Below the pieces are notes generated by a model, which saw only the letters and a list, made by a program, of their open reading frames with translations, did not search any database and was not told the origin of the DNA. 64,000 nt of DNA from Rhizophagus irregularis (taxonomy: Eukaryota; Glomeromycota; Glomeromycetes; Glomerales; Glomeraceae): the NCBI RefSeq assembly GCF_026210795.1, contig NC_089448.1, positions 3,756,001-3,820,000 of the forward strand, written 5' to 3'. Position numbers and translations under genes: made by a program. Below, piece by piece: positions 10,886-22,036 of the stretch; within the stretch, counting starts at the first letter, position 1, and the number at the start of each line of letters is the position of its first letter.

Positions 10886-11290
10886 ATTATTAATATCAAA
10901 GGAGGAATAAATGAAAGTAATGATAAGTATAGTGTAAAAATCCATTTTTATATAAATAATTACCATATTTAATAAAATAGCAAGGGGTAAATTATCTTAA
11001 TAGAAAATTACAAAAAATTTACCAGTATTACTAAAGAATGTTCAATTAAAAACCGCAAAAATTCTTCGTTATAATGAAAAAAAAATTCGTTGTAAAAAAA
11101 TCCGTTATACCAAATGGCATATTTATATAAGTAATTCACACACTTTACTTCGTACTATGTTATACAGTAAATAAATAGTAAACTTCGTTATACCAAAGTT
11201 TTTTTTATATTTAAAATTGGTACTACATTGAATGATCCGTTATATCATATTATTCGTTATATCGAAGTTCGTTGTAGAGAGAGGAGACTG
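10886..11290. other. Right end of the pogo element, non-coding
   Basis: Upstream region of the transposase, containing several TTCGTTATA/TATAACGAA motifs that also occur in the left end (7776-7880). These repeated subterminal motifs are likely transposase binding sites (inference). Confidence 0.45.
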
Positions 11291-11622
11291 TAGTATAAAA
11301 TTGGTTCTACTTGTTCACATAGAATTACTTTTCTTATACCATCCTTTGTTTTCCTAAATAAAATATTATTTTGATAAATATATTGGGTTGAGTTTTTTCG
11401 AATTTGGGTTTTCCATTTATCCGTTATACCATCCATAAAAGTGAGAGTTGTTAAAAATAAGATTAATTCGTTATATAGTTGTTCATCCATGATCGTTATG
11501 TGAGGTTGAAGGATTGGTGTGATTATTAGTTGAGGTTGAGTCAAGACGAGAGAATGCATCAGCATTCGCATGTTTAGTCCCTTTCTGATATATAATGTCA
11601 TATTTATATTCTGATAAAGCAA
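11291..11622 (-). pseudogene. Gypsy A RNase H to integrase linker
   Basis: The minus frame contains ITDKWKTQIRKNSTQYIYQNN followed by ILFRKTKDGIRKVILCEQVEPILY, the stretch that precedes the integrase zinc domain in Ty3/gypsy pol. It is cut at 11290 by the pogo element and continues beyond it at 7762. Confidence 0.7.
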
Positions 11623-13250
11623 TCTTCCATCTTTCTAATCTTTTATTATTATTTTCTGTTATTGAATTTAATAACCACTTGAGTGCTGCATGGTCGGTGG
11701 TGATAGTGAATTTACTTCCATAAAGATAATGTCAAAAATATTTAACTGCCCATACAATCGTAAGACATTCCAGTTTTATGATGGCATAATTCTTTTCCGC
11801 TGGTATTAAAGTTTGACTAGCATAGGTGATTACGTGCTCTTGATCATCATTTTTCTGTGCAAGTACTACGCCTAATCCTATAGTTGAAGCATCAGTATAT
11901 AAAAAGAAAGGTTTAAAAAATCTGGGTATTGTACGATCAGTGCTGTTGTTAATTTATCTCTTAAATTCTCAAATGCCTTCTGTTGTAAATTCGTCCATTC
12001 GTAGGGTGCATCTTTTTTTAACAACTTGTACATTGGATCAGCAACTTTAGCAAAATCTTTGATAAAGCGTCAATAATAAGAGAATAATCCTAGGATTCCA
12101 CGTAATTCTCTAATATTTTGAGGCTCTGGATAATTAACCATTTTATTGACTTTTTCTGGATCAGGTTTAACACCTTCTTTCCCCACAACATGTCCTAAAA
12201 ATTGAAGTTCCGCTGCTGTAAAATGACATTTTTCTGCTTTTAATCTTAGATTCGCCTTACGAATTCTATTTAGAACTTCTTCCAAATGTTGAATATAATC
12301 TTTAAAAGTTTTTGAATATATAATGACATCGTCAAGATAAACTAAAATGAACTTTTCCTTTATCCCATGTAAAACTTTGTCCATAGTTTGCTGAAATGTC
12401 ACAGGTGCGTTACAAAGTCCAAAAGGCATGACTTTGAATTCGTATGTTCCAAATTTTGTGATAAAGGCTGTTTTTTCCTGATCTTCTGTCCTTACTTTTA
12501 TTTGCCAATACCCTGATGCTAAATCTAAAGTGGTGAACCATTGTGCATCTTGTAGAGAATCTAATAATTCATCAATTCTTGGAAGCGGGTAATTATCCTT
12601 TTTTGTAATATCGTTAAGAGGTTTATAATTAACGCAAAACCTAAGTTTTCCATTCTTCTTTTTCACTATCACTACTGGAAATAACCAGGGACTAGTTGAA
12701 GGTTCCATTAGCCCTTGTTCTAACATGTCATTAATTTCACTCTCAATAAATTTATTTTCCTTTGGTGCTGTCCTATAAGCTCGCTTTTTGATAGGTGGCA
12801 CTTCTTCAGTGATAATAATATGTTCCCCTTCTGTAGTTTGTTTTAACTCTTGTAATGATTTAGTGAATAAGTCTTTATTTTTATCTAGTAATTGATGGAG
12901 TAATTGATATTGACTTTTCTCTAATTTTCCAATTGGTACAACTTTTTCTGGTTCTAGTTGAATATTAGATACATTTGGACTTTCTGATCCTTGCATCACG
13001 TGATAAATGTTCCAATCTTCTTGAACTATTTGACAATTATTACAAACTTCTTGATCTCCTGAGGTCTTACATAGGCATTTTCCTGGCCCTTTACTATTAA
13101 TTACGCCAGTACTATTGTGACTTATTTGTTGCTTAATATATTCCAAATACCCTGAGTGATATTCTCGATTATTGATTTGAAAAGTACTTTTAGTTATTTC
13201 TGCCTTATAAAATGGAACGGCTATGGTGTTTCTAACTCATCTTTTAATTC
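11623..13250 (-). pseudogene. Gypsy A reverse transcriptase and RNase H
   Basis: The RT frame 12070-13146 has the expected motifs in order: INDMLEQGLMEPSTSPW, KKKNGKLRFCVNYKPLND, LDLASGYWQIKV (first Asp), MPFGLCNAPVTFQ, LVYLDDVIIYS (catalytic YLDD), LGHVVGKEGV. It stops at TGA right after GLFSYY, where relatives have an Arg (CGA to TGA), and continues in frame with RFIKDFAKVADPMYKLL, the RNase H domain with LYTDASTIGLGVVLAQ, then KYF*HYLYG with another TGA, and DAFSRLDS. Enzyme activity is likely lost through these stops. Confidence 0.85.
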
Positions 13251-13325
13251 TAATTCGTCTACTGGATCAATGACTGTATATTTTGTTGGGTCCAATTTTT
13301 GTGAACATGTGACAGGAATTTGTTG

Positions 13326-14160
13326 TTAGATTCCTTCATATTTAATGGTGATGGTATTCTGTCCATAATCAATATTTGCATTAACCTTCTTCAACCATTC
13401 GTTACCAAGCAGAACATTATATTCGGCTGAGTTTGTGACTATCATATTGACATAGACTTTAATATCCCTCATTTGCACTGGGACTTGCTGAACCATTCTT
13501 AGTGGTGATGATTTTTGTCCTGTTACATCAATGATTTTAATATTTGTAGGTAATTTAATTCCTTTATTGACTTTATCTAGGAATCTTTTAGAAATAATAC
13601 AACCTACAGCTCCTGAATCTATTAAAACATTAACAGGTTGTCCATATACAATCGCTTCTCCATATAAGGCTTCTTCAGCTCTTTCTTTTTGATTAAGATA
13701 TGCTGATTCTTCTCTAATCAATTGGTTAAGAATATCAGCACAATAATTAACTAGTGTTGGGGTTAATTCATTATGTTTTGCCATAAATTGGAATTGTTCG
13801 AAAGAAGTAATTGTCCAAGCTCCTTGTTTTTCAGGTTCAGTTCGCTGTAACTCTTGATAATCAGGTACTTTCGTTAAATAAACATCACAATTAAAAGCTG
13901 GATCGTTAAATAGAAATAAACATTCATCTTTTTTAATATCTAGTGCTGTTTCTTCTTTTGTTTCTCTAAGCACAGCTTGAAGAAAAGATTCACGATTTTC
14001 TACTTTTCCTCCTGCTACTTGCCATAAATTATACATTATTTTATTTTTCTGTAGTCATTTCGACAAACAAATTCCAAAGTTATTATATAAAATATTGAGA
14101 ACATATGTAGGTCTTTTTAATAGTTGGGTTGGCTTTTCAATTGGCCTGATTTCTTCTAAT
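13326..14160 (-). CDS. Gypsy A pol N-terminus: Nudix domain fused to retropepsin
   Basis: Reading back from the stop at 13326, the frame holds a retropepsin (VNVLIDSGAVGCIISKRF with the DSGA active site; YNVLLGNEWL flap/ALGD-like end). Ahead of it is a Nudix hydrolase domain: YVLNILYNNFGICLSK, then YNLWQVAGGKVENRESFLQA, then VLRETKEETAL, which fits GX5EX7REUXEE with Thr/Ala in place of the usual Gly near the end. Then FLFNDPAFNCDVYLTKV. Nudix enzymes hydrolyse nucleoside diphosphate derivatives, including damaged dNTPs. The reading starts in a frame overlapping the end of gag (about 14240), with one TGA near 14058, so either frameshift expression or decay is possible. The ATG at 14034-14036 would begin inside the Nudix fold. 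Confidence 0.75.
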
Positions 14161-14242
14161 GGTTCCTTCCAATTCACTCTTTTTGCACTATTTTCATTAG
14201 AGGGTTTTCTAAAATTCGCACTCTCTCCCTCTAGAGAAGCGT

Positions 14243-16269
14243 TTAGTAGTTTAAACGACCGTTACTTTGAAAACCGTTATTGGTTCCATTATTACCATTA
14301 TTATTATTTGATGGTGGTGACCTGCAGTTCCTAGAGACATGTCCTTTTCTTCCACAATTGTAACAATCAACATTCCTTAAATCTCTTCCATTATTGTTGC
14401 AATTATTATTATTTTGTTGATTATTTCTTTGACGACAGTTTTTCGTGATATGTCCAGTTCTTCCACAGACATAGCATCCTGAATTATTTCTGTTTTGATT
14501 ATTATTATTGTTGTTATTTGGAGTAGAGTTGGTTGGTTTAGTTTCTGTACGCATTTGGCTTAATGCTGCAGTAATTCCTTCGCTGATTTTTTATTCAACC
14601 ATCTTTTCTACACTTTCTGGTTGTGAATAACTCATTGAATAGGCAGGTTGATACATGACTAGGTTAGTTCGAGCAGGAATCATTCCTCCATTCATATTTT
14701 GTAAATAACCTGGCATCATCAAATAAACTGATAAGTCCATTCCCATTGAAAAAGCAGTTTCTAATGCCTGTGCTTTTTCCATTGCTTCTTCTACTGTTTG
14801 AGGCATAGCGGATTGTACAGGTACAACAAATTCAGGTCTTAAACCTTCGATAAATTCATGAATTTTATCCAATTCCATTCGTCTATCTGTAAGATCCACT
14901 CTTTTCCATAATTCTGTAATTGCTGCGATATATTCTTCAATTGTTTCACCTTGCTTTTGTTTCCTATTTTGCAGTTGATGTTTCTACTGACTAATTCTAA
15001 AAGGATTACAGAAATGATCCTTAAATAAGTGCATAAATGATTGTTGAGGGTTATTATCATCCTCCCAAAAAGTAATATTTTGACAATTGTACTAAGTTAA
15101 TGCTGTCCCTTTAAGATAGGATGCTACTAAAACAATCGCTCATTTTTCGCTGACTCTATTAGCTATACAAGCTCTACTAAAAGCTTCAATCCATTCGACA
15201 GAATCCTGATTTCCTCCTTTAAAAACTGGAAAATCAACCAGTCTAGATTCTTTAGGTTCAACTCCTTTTGCATAAAATTTTTGTGCCTGCTGAAAAAACT
15301 GTAACATAATTTTATTTTGTTCATTTTCAGTAATAGGAGTTTGTTGTTCTTCTGGTTCTTCATCACCTTGTAAATTATTACTAGAAAAGTCAAGAAGGTT
15401 ATTCTGTCGAGAAGTTTTCAAGGTTGATATTCTAATACTAGAAGAACTAAATGAATCCTGGAACGGCTTTGTAGTTACAAATGATTTAGAATTGAATGAT
15501 AATCCAGTATCAGAATACGTTTATAAGTTGAAAATGGTTTCGTACTCCATTTATTTGAACTACCGCTAATTGTAGCTTTTTGCTTATCTTTCTCATTTTT
15601 TCTAGAATTGTAAATGTGATCATTTGTTGTATCAGCTATACCTAATTGATTAAAACTACTATTTCCATCATTTTTGAGTACTGTATCATGTGATATTATA
15701 CTTTCTGCTTCTTCTTTTTCTTCATTTCGTTGGTTTTGCCACGCTTTGTCTTGTATACTTGTTGTAGATTCAGTTCCTCCAAATTGTTGTTCACTACCTG
15801 AACTTTCATCATTTTTATCTGTCTTATTTTGGTTTCCTGACATCTTGCTTGTATTACTGGCTGTATCTGATAATTGTTCTGAATAATATGCTTTCCAATT
15901 ATTGAAGCGGTCTGTGACTTCCCAATAGAATTGTATCGTTTCAACTAATGTATCAAATGCTGGTATTACTATATACCTAATAGTTTGTACTAACTCCTGA
16001 ATTAATCTGTAAACTTCTTGGCTATCTCATTTTCGCTGTAATTTCCTAAAGATTCGTATAGTATTTTGTGTAAAAACACTATCTGGATATCTGGATGAAA
16101 TAACGAATTGCCAAAATTCTCTAAATCTAGGATTCTCCAATAATCCTAAATTCTGATCTTCTGGATAGCAATTTGCACACGATAAATCTTCAATTAAATC
16201 CTGTTTTCCTTGGTTATGATCTTCTATATGTTGAAAAATCTGTTGTAAATACTGAAATTCCTTATTCAT
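14243..16269 (-). pseudogene. Gypsy A Gag, two CCHC zinc knuckles, broken
   Basis: Starts MNKEFQYLQQIFQHIED (ATG 16267-16269) shortly after the PBS. Conserved retrotransposon Gag segment: FPVFKGGNQDSVEWIEAFSR, VASYLKGTALT, EEYIAAITELWKRVD, EFIEGLRPEFVVPV. The C-terminus has two zinc knuckles, CYVCGRTGHITKNC and CYNCGRKGHVSRNC, in an Asn-rich context. Damage: TGA at 16027, a frameshift near 15525, TGA at 15140, further stops near 15095 and 14990, and a TAA at 14591. Gag would package the RNA. Confidence 0.8.
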
Positions 16270-16294
16270 TCACAATTACTATTTTTCTTTAGTT

Positions 16295-16312
16295 TCCACT
16301 CAACTCGCACCA
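16295..16312 (-). other. Primer binding site of gypsy element A
   Basis: On the minus strand, four bases after the 5' LTR end, TGGTGCGAGTTGAGTGGA begins with TGG, the complement of a tRNA CCA end. The tRNA is not identified. Confidence 0.65.
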
Positions 16313-16315
16313 AAT

Positions 16316-16934
16316 TGTTATCCTGTTAATAATTAAAGCTGACTGAAAAACTTTAATGCTTTAACAGGTTAACTGGAGTTTAACTTAATAGGAGAGTCTT
16401 AAGTTGATCACAAATAATTACGTGAAATAACGTTAAATGTTCAGTTAAAGAAAATAGGTTTTTATTAAAATAATGTAAGATTTTGGATACGACGAAAATA
16501 TAGATAATCTCTTGGTTGCGAAATTAACTATCTTGAATTATACTACTGAGAATAATACTCTTTTTGTATAACTCGAAAACTACAATACAATTCTTAACTA
16601 ACTAACTGACCTCCCACTTGGTAAAATCCTATCACTATTTATAATAAAATAAAAATCAAGAATATTTGATAAAATAAATAAAACAAATATAATAAATAAA
16701 TAAAATAAAATAAAATAAATAAGATAAAATAAATATATCAAATAAATAAAATATAACAAATAAAATAAATAAAATTAATAAAATAAATAAATCAAATATA
16801 TCAAATTTATCAGATTTATCAGATTTATCAAATAAATTAAGAAAATCAAGAAAATCGAAAAAATCAAGGAATCTACAAAATGATTTACAAAATTGATCTA
16901 CATAAAATTACTGCGCCACATTTCTATTTTAACA
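16316..16934 (-). repeat. 5' LTR of gypsy element A
   Basis: 619 bp, TG...CA ended, matching 3625-4193. Its outer flank GTACG does not match the outer flank of the other LTR. Confidence 0.9.
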
Positions 16935-16938
16935 GTAC

Positions 16939-16994
16939 GCTAGTTTATAACTGGCGGAAAAAATCCTAAATACCAATTAGTAGCCAGGTGATAA
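16939..16994 (+). repeat. 56 bp repeat shared with 25231-25286
   Basis: The two copies differ at two positions. At the second copy the block is preceded by ACTAATTGGT, which pairs with ACCAATTAGT inside it; here that left arm is missing because the gypsy LTR abuts. Confidence 0.75.
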
Positions 16995-17059
16995 TTTATG
17001 TTTAAAGTTAAAATTAATATTTTTTAAATAAAATTAACCTATTTTTAATTAAAGAATAC

Positions 17060-19262
17060 TCCAGGAAAGATAAACTTCACTTTGGACGCATGGACTTCAC
17101 CAAATGCCATTGGATTTCTTGGCATAACGGGTCATTATATTGACGCTGATTGGAATATTAAAGATATTCTTGTCAATTTTGTAAATCTTTCAGGTTCTCA
17201 TTCAGGTAAAAATATGGCAAATATGTTCGTAACATGCCTTAAGGAAAAAAAAATATTAACTAAGGTTTATACTTTGTAAACAAATTAATTTTTAATTTTT
17301 TATATATTAATAAAAGTCAGTAAACATAATAAATCTATTTATCATTAAATTCTTGCAATTGTAGCAGATAACGTGGCCAATAATAATACTTTTTTAAAAT
17401 TACTTGAACAAACTTGTGTTGAAAATCATATTGCTTTTCATCATAAAGAAAATCACGTTAAGTGTATTGCACATATCTTGAACCTTACAGTTTAGGAGAT
17501 ATTAAAACACATTAGAGCTGGAGAAGCACAAAATGAGAATATAATTTTAGAAGAACTTTTAGAAAAAAATAACAAAACAAATGACATAATCCCTAAGGTA
17601 AATTAAATTATGATTAAAAATAATTTATATAAAAAATCTAACTAATATAAAATAATTATTAGTTGAGAAAATTTATAGTCAAAATTCAGGCTTTACCACA
17701 GCATCGAGACAGATTTTCACGCTAATGTGATCTTTATCCAACTGTTAAAGATTTAAATCTTATATTGGATGTCAAGACTCACTGGAATTCTACATATTTA
17801 ATGATAGAACATGCTCTTCAATTTCAAAAAGTAAGTAAAATTTTTAATCATTAATAAATACTAATAAAATTGTAATAAATTATTGAATTTTATTTAATTT
17901 TATAGCCTTTTGACGAAACAATTAGAATTGAACCCGAATTGAAAGGATTTTCAATTTTCTCAAATAAATGGCAAACATTAAAAGAATTATGTTGTGTATT
18001 TGCGGTAATGGTTTTTTATTAAATTTTATTGCAATTGGTTCTTTTTATTTATTTTTAATTTAAAATTTAGGTTTTTTATAAAGCAACTGAAGAAATGTCA
18101 AAGTCAAAATTTATTACACTTTCATCTTCCATTCCAATATATAATGTTTTACTTGATCATTTAGAAAATCTTCTTGAAAAAAATAATAAAGACCATTATT
18201 GCCCAATTCCAGAATTAAGATCTGCTATAAAAAAAGAATACAAAAAACTTCAAATATATTATTTTAAGATGGATGAATCAATTGTATACCCAATTGCAAC
18301 AAGTAAAAATTAAGTTTTAAATCTTATATTTATATTTTTAATGATAATTCAGATTATTACTTATTTATATGTATTTTATCATTTTTTAGTTCTGGATCCA
18401 AGAATAAAACTAAAATATTATAAACAACAAGAATGGGAAGAAGAGTATATTAATGAAGCAATAAAAATTATTAAGAAGCAGTATAATGAAAATTATCAAG
18501 ATGATTCATTTAATAATAATCTTAGAGCTCAGAAAACTGATTCAAATAATTTTTTTAGTCTTTTTGAAATAGGTGATGATAATGATTCTTCTAATGAAGT
18601 CATGAAGATGAATTAGAAGAGTATCTTCGTAAACCTGCAGTTAATTTTAAGACAGATTCACTACAATGGTGGAAAGTAAGTAAATTTTCTATAATTAATT
18701 TATTAGCATCTAATACTTTAAATTAATCTAAATGTAACTATATTATTATAGGTACACAAAGCTACCTATCCTAAGGTTGCTTGCCGAAACTTAGGGGTTT
18801 AGGCAAGATGGCGTTTTGCCGAAAAGCGAAATTCTGCCGAAACTATATTAAAGTTATATTAAAAAACTGGCGAAACTTTGGAGAAAGGCGAAACTGCCGA
18901 AACTTATTATAAATGTCGAAACTGCCGAAACTCTGCCAAAACTATAATAAATCTATAGTAAAATTTTAACGAAACTAATCATAGGATTTTGAAGAGGTTT
19001 AGACAAGCAACCTTAACCTATCCGCATCTGGCAAAGATGGCACAAGACTATTTAACGATCCCAGGTAAGTATTTATTTGAATTTTTTATTTAACTTTTTC
19101 TAAGTTATAACTTTTATAATTTTTAATAATAGGGACTAGTATACCAGTTGAACGAATATTTTCTGGTAGATCTGATTTAATAATAAAAAGACGCTCTAAC
19201 TTGAAACTAGAAACTATTCAGATGTACATGTGCTTAAAAAATTGGATAAAATATCTTTGATA
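17060..19262 (+). pseudogene. hAT transposase remnant A
   Basis: Exon-like segments separated by short AT-rich introns read KITFTLDAWTSPNAIGFLGI, ILAIVADNVANNNTFLKLL (catalytic Asp region), HIAHILNLTV-type text, DVKTHWNSTYLMIEHALQF, VLDPRIKLKYYKQQEW, and the C-terminal dimerisation end VERIFSGRSDLIIKRRSNL. That order is the hAT family order. In-frame stops are present and the end is split by a 244 bp MITE (18772-19015). DNA-binding BED finger not found; the 5' end is missing next to the gypsy LTR. Confidence 0.8.
18772..19015 (+). mobile_element. 244 bp hAT-type MITE (AAGGTTGC family), copy 1
   Basis: Ends TAAGGTTGCTTGCC and GACAAGCAACCTTA are inverted, and the 8 bp ACCTATCC is duplicated at 18764-18771 and 19016-19023. 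It interrupts the hAT pseudogene. The second family member is at 53387-53602. Confidence 0.85.
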
Positions 19263-19493
19263 AATTAACAAATGGAGATAACTGAGCTGATCACTTTTTA
19301 AAATTTTATTAATTATTATAATTATAATCTTTCAGAAAATTTTCTATTCATATTTTTTCTTTTATAACATTAATTTAAATTAGTAATTTCTTTCTATTTT
19401 TTTAAATTTATTAATTATTATGTAATAGCCAATACAAGACAAATAAAATCAAACTGTGAATTTTAATTCTTAAATTTATTATAAATTTATATA

Positions 19494-20061
19494 CACTACC
19501 CTCCCAAAAGTATCTGGCCAAGCTCAACTTGATTTTCTCAAGATTGAATATATAAAGTATTATTTTTTTTTAAAAAAAACAATTCCCCTGGTTCTAACGA
19601 TTAAAATGAATGTATTTTTATTGTGTTATGATGCTTGTACCAGATTTAGAAATAAAACAAATAATAACACCTCAATTTTGCCAACGCCGATCTTTGCTTT
19701 TTTTTGTTACTGTGCCATTCGGTTACTTTTAAAATGTGAAAAACTCGTGAATTGAGTGAGCGTGAGAAAATTATTAGCCTTTGGAAAGGATGAGAACTTA
19801 TGAAGCTATCAGTCGTGTCCTAAAATTTCCAAAAAGTACCGTTACAGACATGATTGTTCGATACAAAAATTTTAATACTGGATTAACGGCTAAAAGAAGA
19901 GTGAGAAAGAATTCCATCCAAAACTTACATTAATTTAATTGAGAGCATGCCACGCCGAATTGAAGCATGCATTATAAACAATGGATGGTCAACTAAATAT
20001 TAATTATTATTAATAAAATATGATCTTTATTGGTTGACCGGATACTTTTGGGAGGGTAGTG
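19494..20061 (+). mobile_element. Tc1/mariner-type element, 568 bp, with HTH remnant
   Basis: TIRs CACTACCCTCCCAAAAGTAT and its complement ending GGGAGGGTAGTG are flanked by TA. Inside, plus-strand pieces LSEREKIISLWKG and AISRVLKFPKSTVTDMI resemble the N-terminal helix-turn-helix of Tc1 transposases; the DDE catalytic domain is absent. Confidence 0.8.
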
Positions 20062-20145
20062 TATGTTATTTGATGTGTAAATTATAAAATCAATTAAAAA
20101 AATATAAATATATTATAATTTTTAACTTACAGATTGGCTGTAGTG

Positions 20146-20293
20146 TATCTGACCTGATCTAAAATATTAACCCATGGGTTGGGTCAGGTTAAAACTTTTT
20201 ATAATCAGGTTGACATTTGACCTGACCCAAAAAAATGAAATGGGTCAGGTCAGGTCAATTACCTGACCCAACCTGACCCATTCAGAGCTCTAA
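20146..20293. mobile_element. Truncated AGAGCTC-family hAT element
   Basis: Dense TGACCTGACCCA/TGGGTCAGGTCA repeats end in CCATTCAGAGCTCTAA, the right terminus of the family seen at 6864-7714. The left TIR is missing. It abuts the truncated gypsy integrase. Confidence 0.6.
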
Positions 20294-20314
20294 CCTTTAC
20301 TATAAATATAAATA

Positions 20315-21103
20315 GAAACAAATATATAATTACAGCAATAGATTATTTAACGAAATGGCCAGAAGCACAATCTGTCAAAAAAGCTACTGCAGAACAAGCT
20401 GCACTTTTTATTTATGAAGATATAATTTGTTGACATAGATGTTCAACAAAAATATTATCAGACCAAGGAACTCATTTTAGAAATCAAATAATTGAAAAAT
20501 TGATAAAAAAATTTCAAATAAAACATTTATGTTCAACGTCCTACCATTCTCAAACAAATGGACTTATAGAAAGATTTAATCGTATTTTATCAAAATCTTT
20601 AGCAAAATTATTAACAGATCATATTGATAATTGGGATAATTATATTGCACCAATTTTATTTGCCTATTGTACTACAAAATATTCAACTACAAAATTGCAC
20701 CTTTCTTTTATTATATGGACGAAATGCTAAACTACTAACTGATTCATTAGAAAATAATAAAACTCCAACTTTAATAAATCATATAGAAAATTTAGTGGAC
20801 CAACTACCTCAAGAAATTGAAATAGCTAAGACAAATATTGAAATATCCTAACAAAAACAAAAGGAATGACATGATAGAAAATTATGTCATCAAATAAAAT
20901 TTTCTATTAGAAAAAAAGTCTTATATTATGATGCAGCAAAAGAAAAGCAATGGACTGGAAAATTAAATCCAAAATGGAAAGGACTATACTATATTCATTA
21001 AGTTAAAAAAAAAGGAGCGTACAAATTATGAACTATAGATAGAAAAGTCTTACGAACTCCTGTAAATAGAAGTTTATTAAAATTGTATCATGATCGATAA
21101 AAT
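20315..21103 (+). pseudogene. Gypsy B integrase remnant
   Basis: Reads KYIITAIDYLTKWPEAQSV (first catalytic Asp), a TGA in IIC*HRCSTK, LSDQGTHFRNQ (second Asp), SYHSQTNGLIERFNRIL (catalytic Glu), then after a frameshift near 20720 LLYGRNAKLLTDSLENN, WTGKLNPKWKGLYYIH and LKLYHDR. Several TGA/TAA stops. The start is cut by the adjacent hAT fragment. Confidence 0.85.
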
Positions 21104-21401
21104 TAAAAACTAATAATTGTAGTATAATTAGTTATGATTAAGATCTACAACTCATGGCAAAAAGTTAATTTTACTTAGTACAATTTACAAGTGTTACAGA
21201 TGATCAAAATGAATTTGCAACTCAATGCCCTAGAAAAATTTATTAAAAAGATGAAAAATTTTAAAAATTTTATTGCGAAAAACTTAATGAAAATTTGTTA
21301 TAAAATACATTAAAAAATTTTTAGAGAAAATCAAAAAGAGGAAAATTTTATTTAATCAAGTTCTTCAAAACTAGAACAAAAAATAGAAATGTTCGTCAAA
21401 A

Positions 21402-22036
21402 TTATATTACATTGTTCAAAAAGCCAAGCACTTCCTTCGCCTCTTTATAAACTGCTTTAGCATGACCTTTACTACTTTTCAAGTTCATATTATATTCAAG
21501 CAAACTACATATTTCCTCTTCAAGACCTTCTATTGTTTGTTGCTGATCGATGATTAATTTTTGGGCCTCCCATAATTTTCATTGCTTTTCGGCTCAGATT
21601 TTATTATGAAACTTAGTAACAAGATTTTTGTGGATCCCAAGTTCTAGCAAACTTTCAAATTTTTTTTAAAGATCTTCATTTTCTTTCTTAACTTTTGTAA
21701 GGTTCTCTATTAAAAATAAAAATAGAGATTTATGGTCACTCCAAATTAGTTAAAAATTAAGTAGATAAGGTCAATAGCACAAAAGAATTTCACAGGTAGA
21801 GGCCTTTCAAGACTTAGATATCCTAAAAGTACAAGTACCCTGTTTACAAGCTGTGCAAAATCAACCTTTCAAGAACTGGATATAAAGTCGAAACCCTATT
21901 TACAGGCAATTATACCATTTAAGAAACATTTTAAAAACCTTGTGTACGATACCTACCTTTAAGTTGATAAACTTTTATCTTGTACACTTCTTTGAGTTTT
22001 TGAAATCTTGCTCAAGATTTCTGACATGAGATGTTA
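21402..22036 (-). pseudogene. Gypsy B antisense coiled-coil accessory gene (homologue of 5054-5739)
   Basis: Exon 2 is 21402-21706, exon 1 ends at 21957, with the intron in the same place and phase as in element A. Shared text: F.KLKEVYKIKVYQLK against FKALKAAHKSQVHQFK, and HNKI*AEKQ*KLWEAQKLII against HNELWAIVQKECWEAQKKVI. Intron text is also conserved (TATATCCAGTTCTTGAA and TTTCTTAAA). Broken: the start codon is lost, TGA occurs in exon 1, and three stops occur in exon 2, one of them at a Trp kept in element A. Confidence 0.75.

Larger units (their letters stand above)
7765..11290 (-). mobile_element. Pogo/Tigger-type DNA transposon, 3.5 kb, nested in gypsy integrase
   Basis: Ends CAGTCTCCTCTCGATATAAC and its near-complement ending GAGAGAGGAGACTG form TIRs flanked by TA on both sides (7763-7764, 11291-11292), as for Tc1/mariner/pogo. 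Excision in silico restores the gypsy H2C2 region (ILYY joined to HTDMNGARLG). Content: a DDE transposase with a Tigger/CENP-B-like helix-turn-helix on the minus strand, and on the plus strand a mini-exon array ending in a short terminal exon. Confidence 0.9.
3625..16934 (-). mobile_element. Ty3/gypsy LTR retrotransposon with Nudix domain and accessory gene pair (element A)
   Basis: Two LTRs flank gag, Nudix-protease, RT, RNase H and integrase in that order on the minus strand, the Ty3/gypsy order. PBS and PPT sit exactly inside the LTRs. Removing two nested DNA transposons (6864-7714 and 7765-11290) leaves about 8.9 kb. Gag and pol carry several in-frame stops and at least one frameshift, so this copy is probably dead. 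Between integrase and 3' LTR, where some retroelements keep env, there are two extra genes diverging from a shared 438 bp spacer. The expected 4-6 bp target duplication is absent. Confidence 0.9.
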
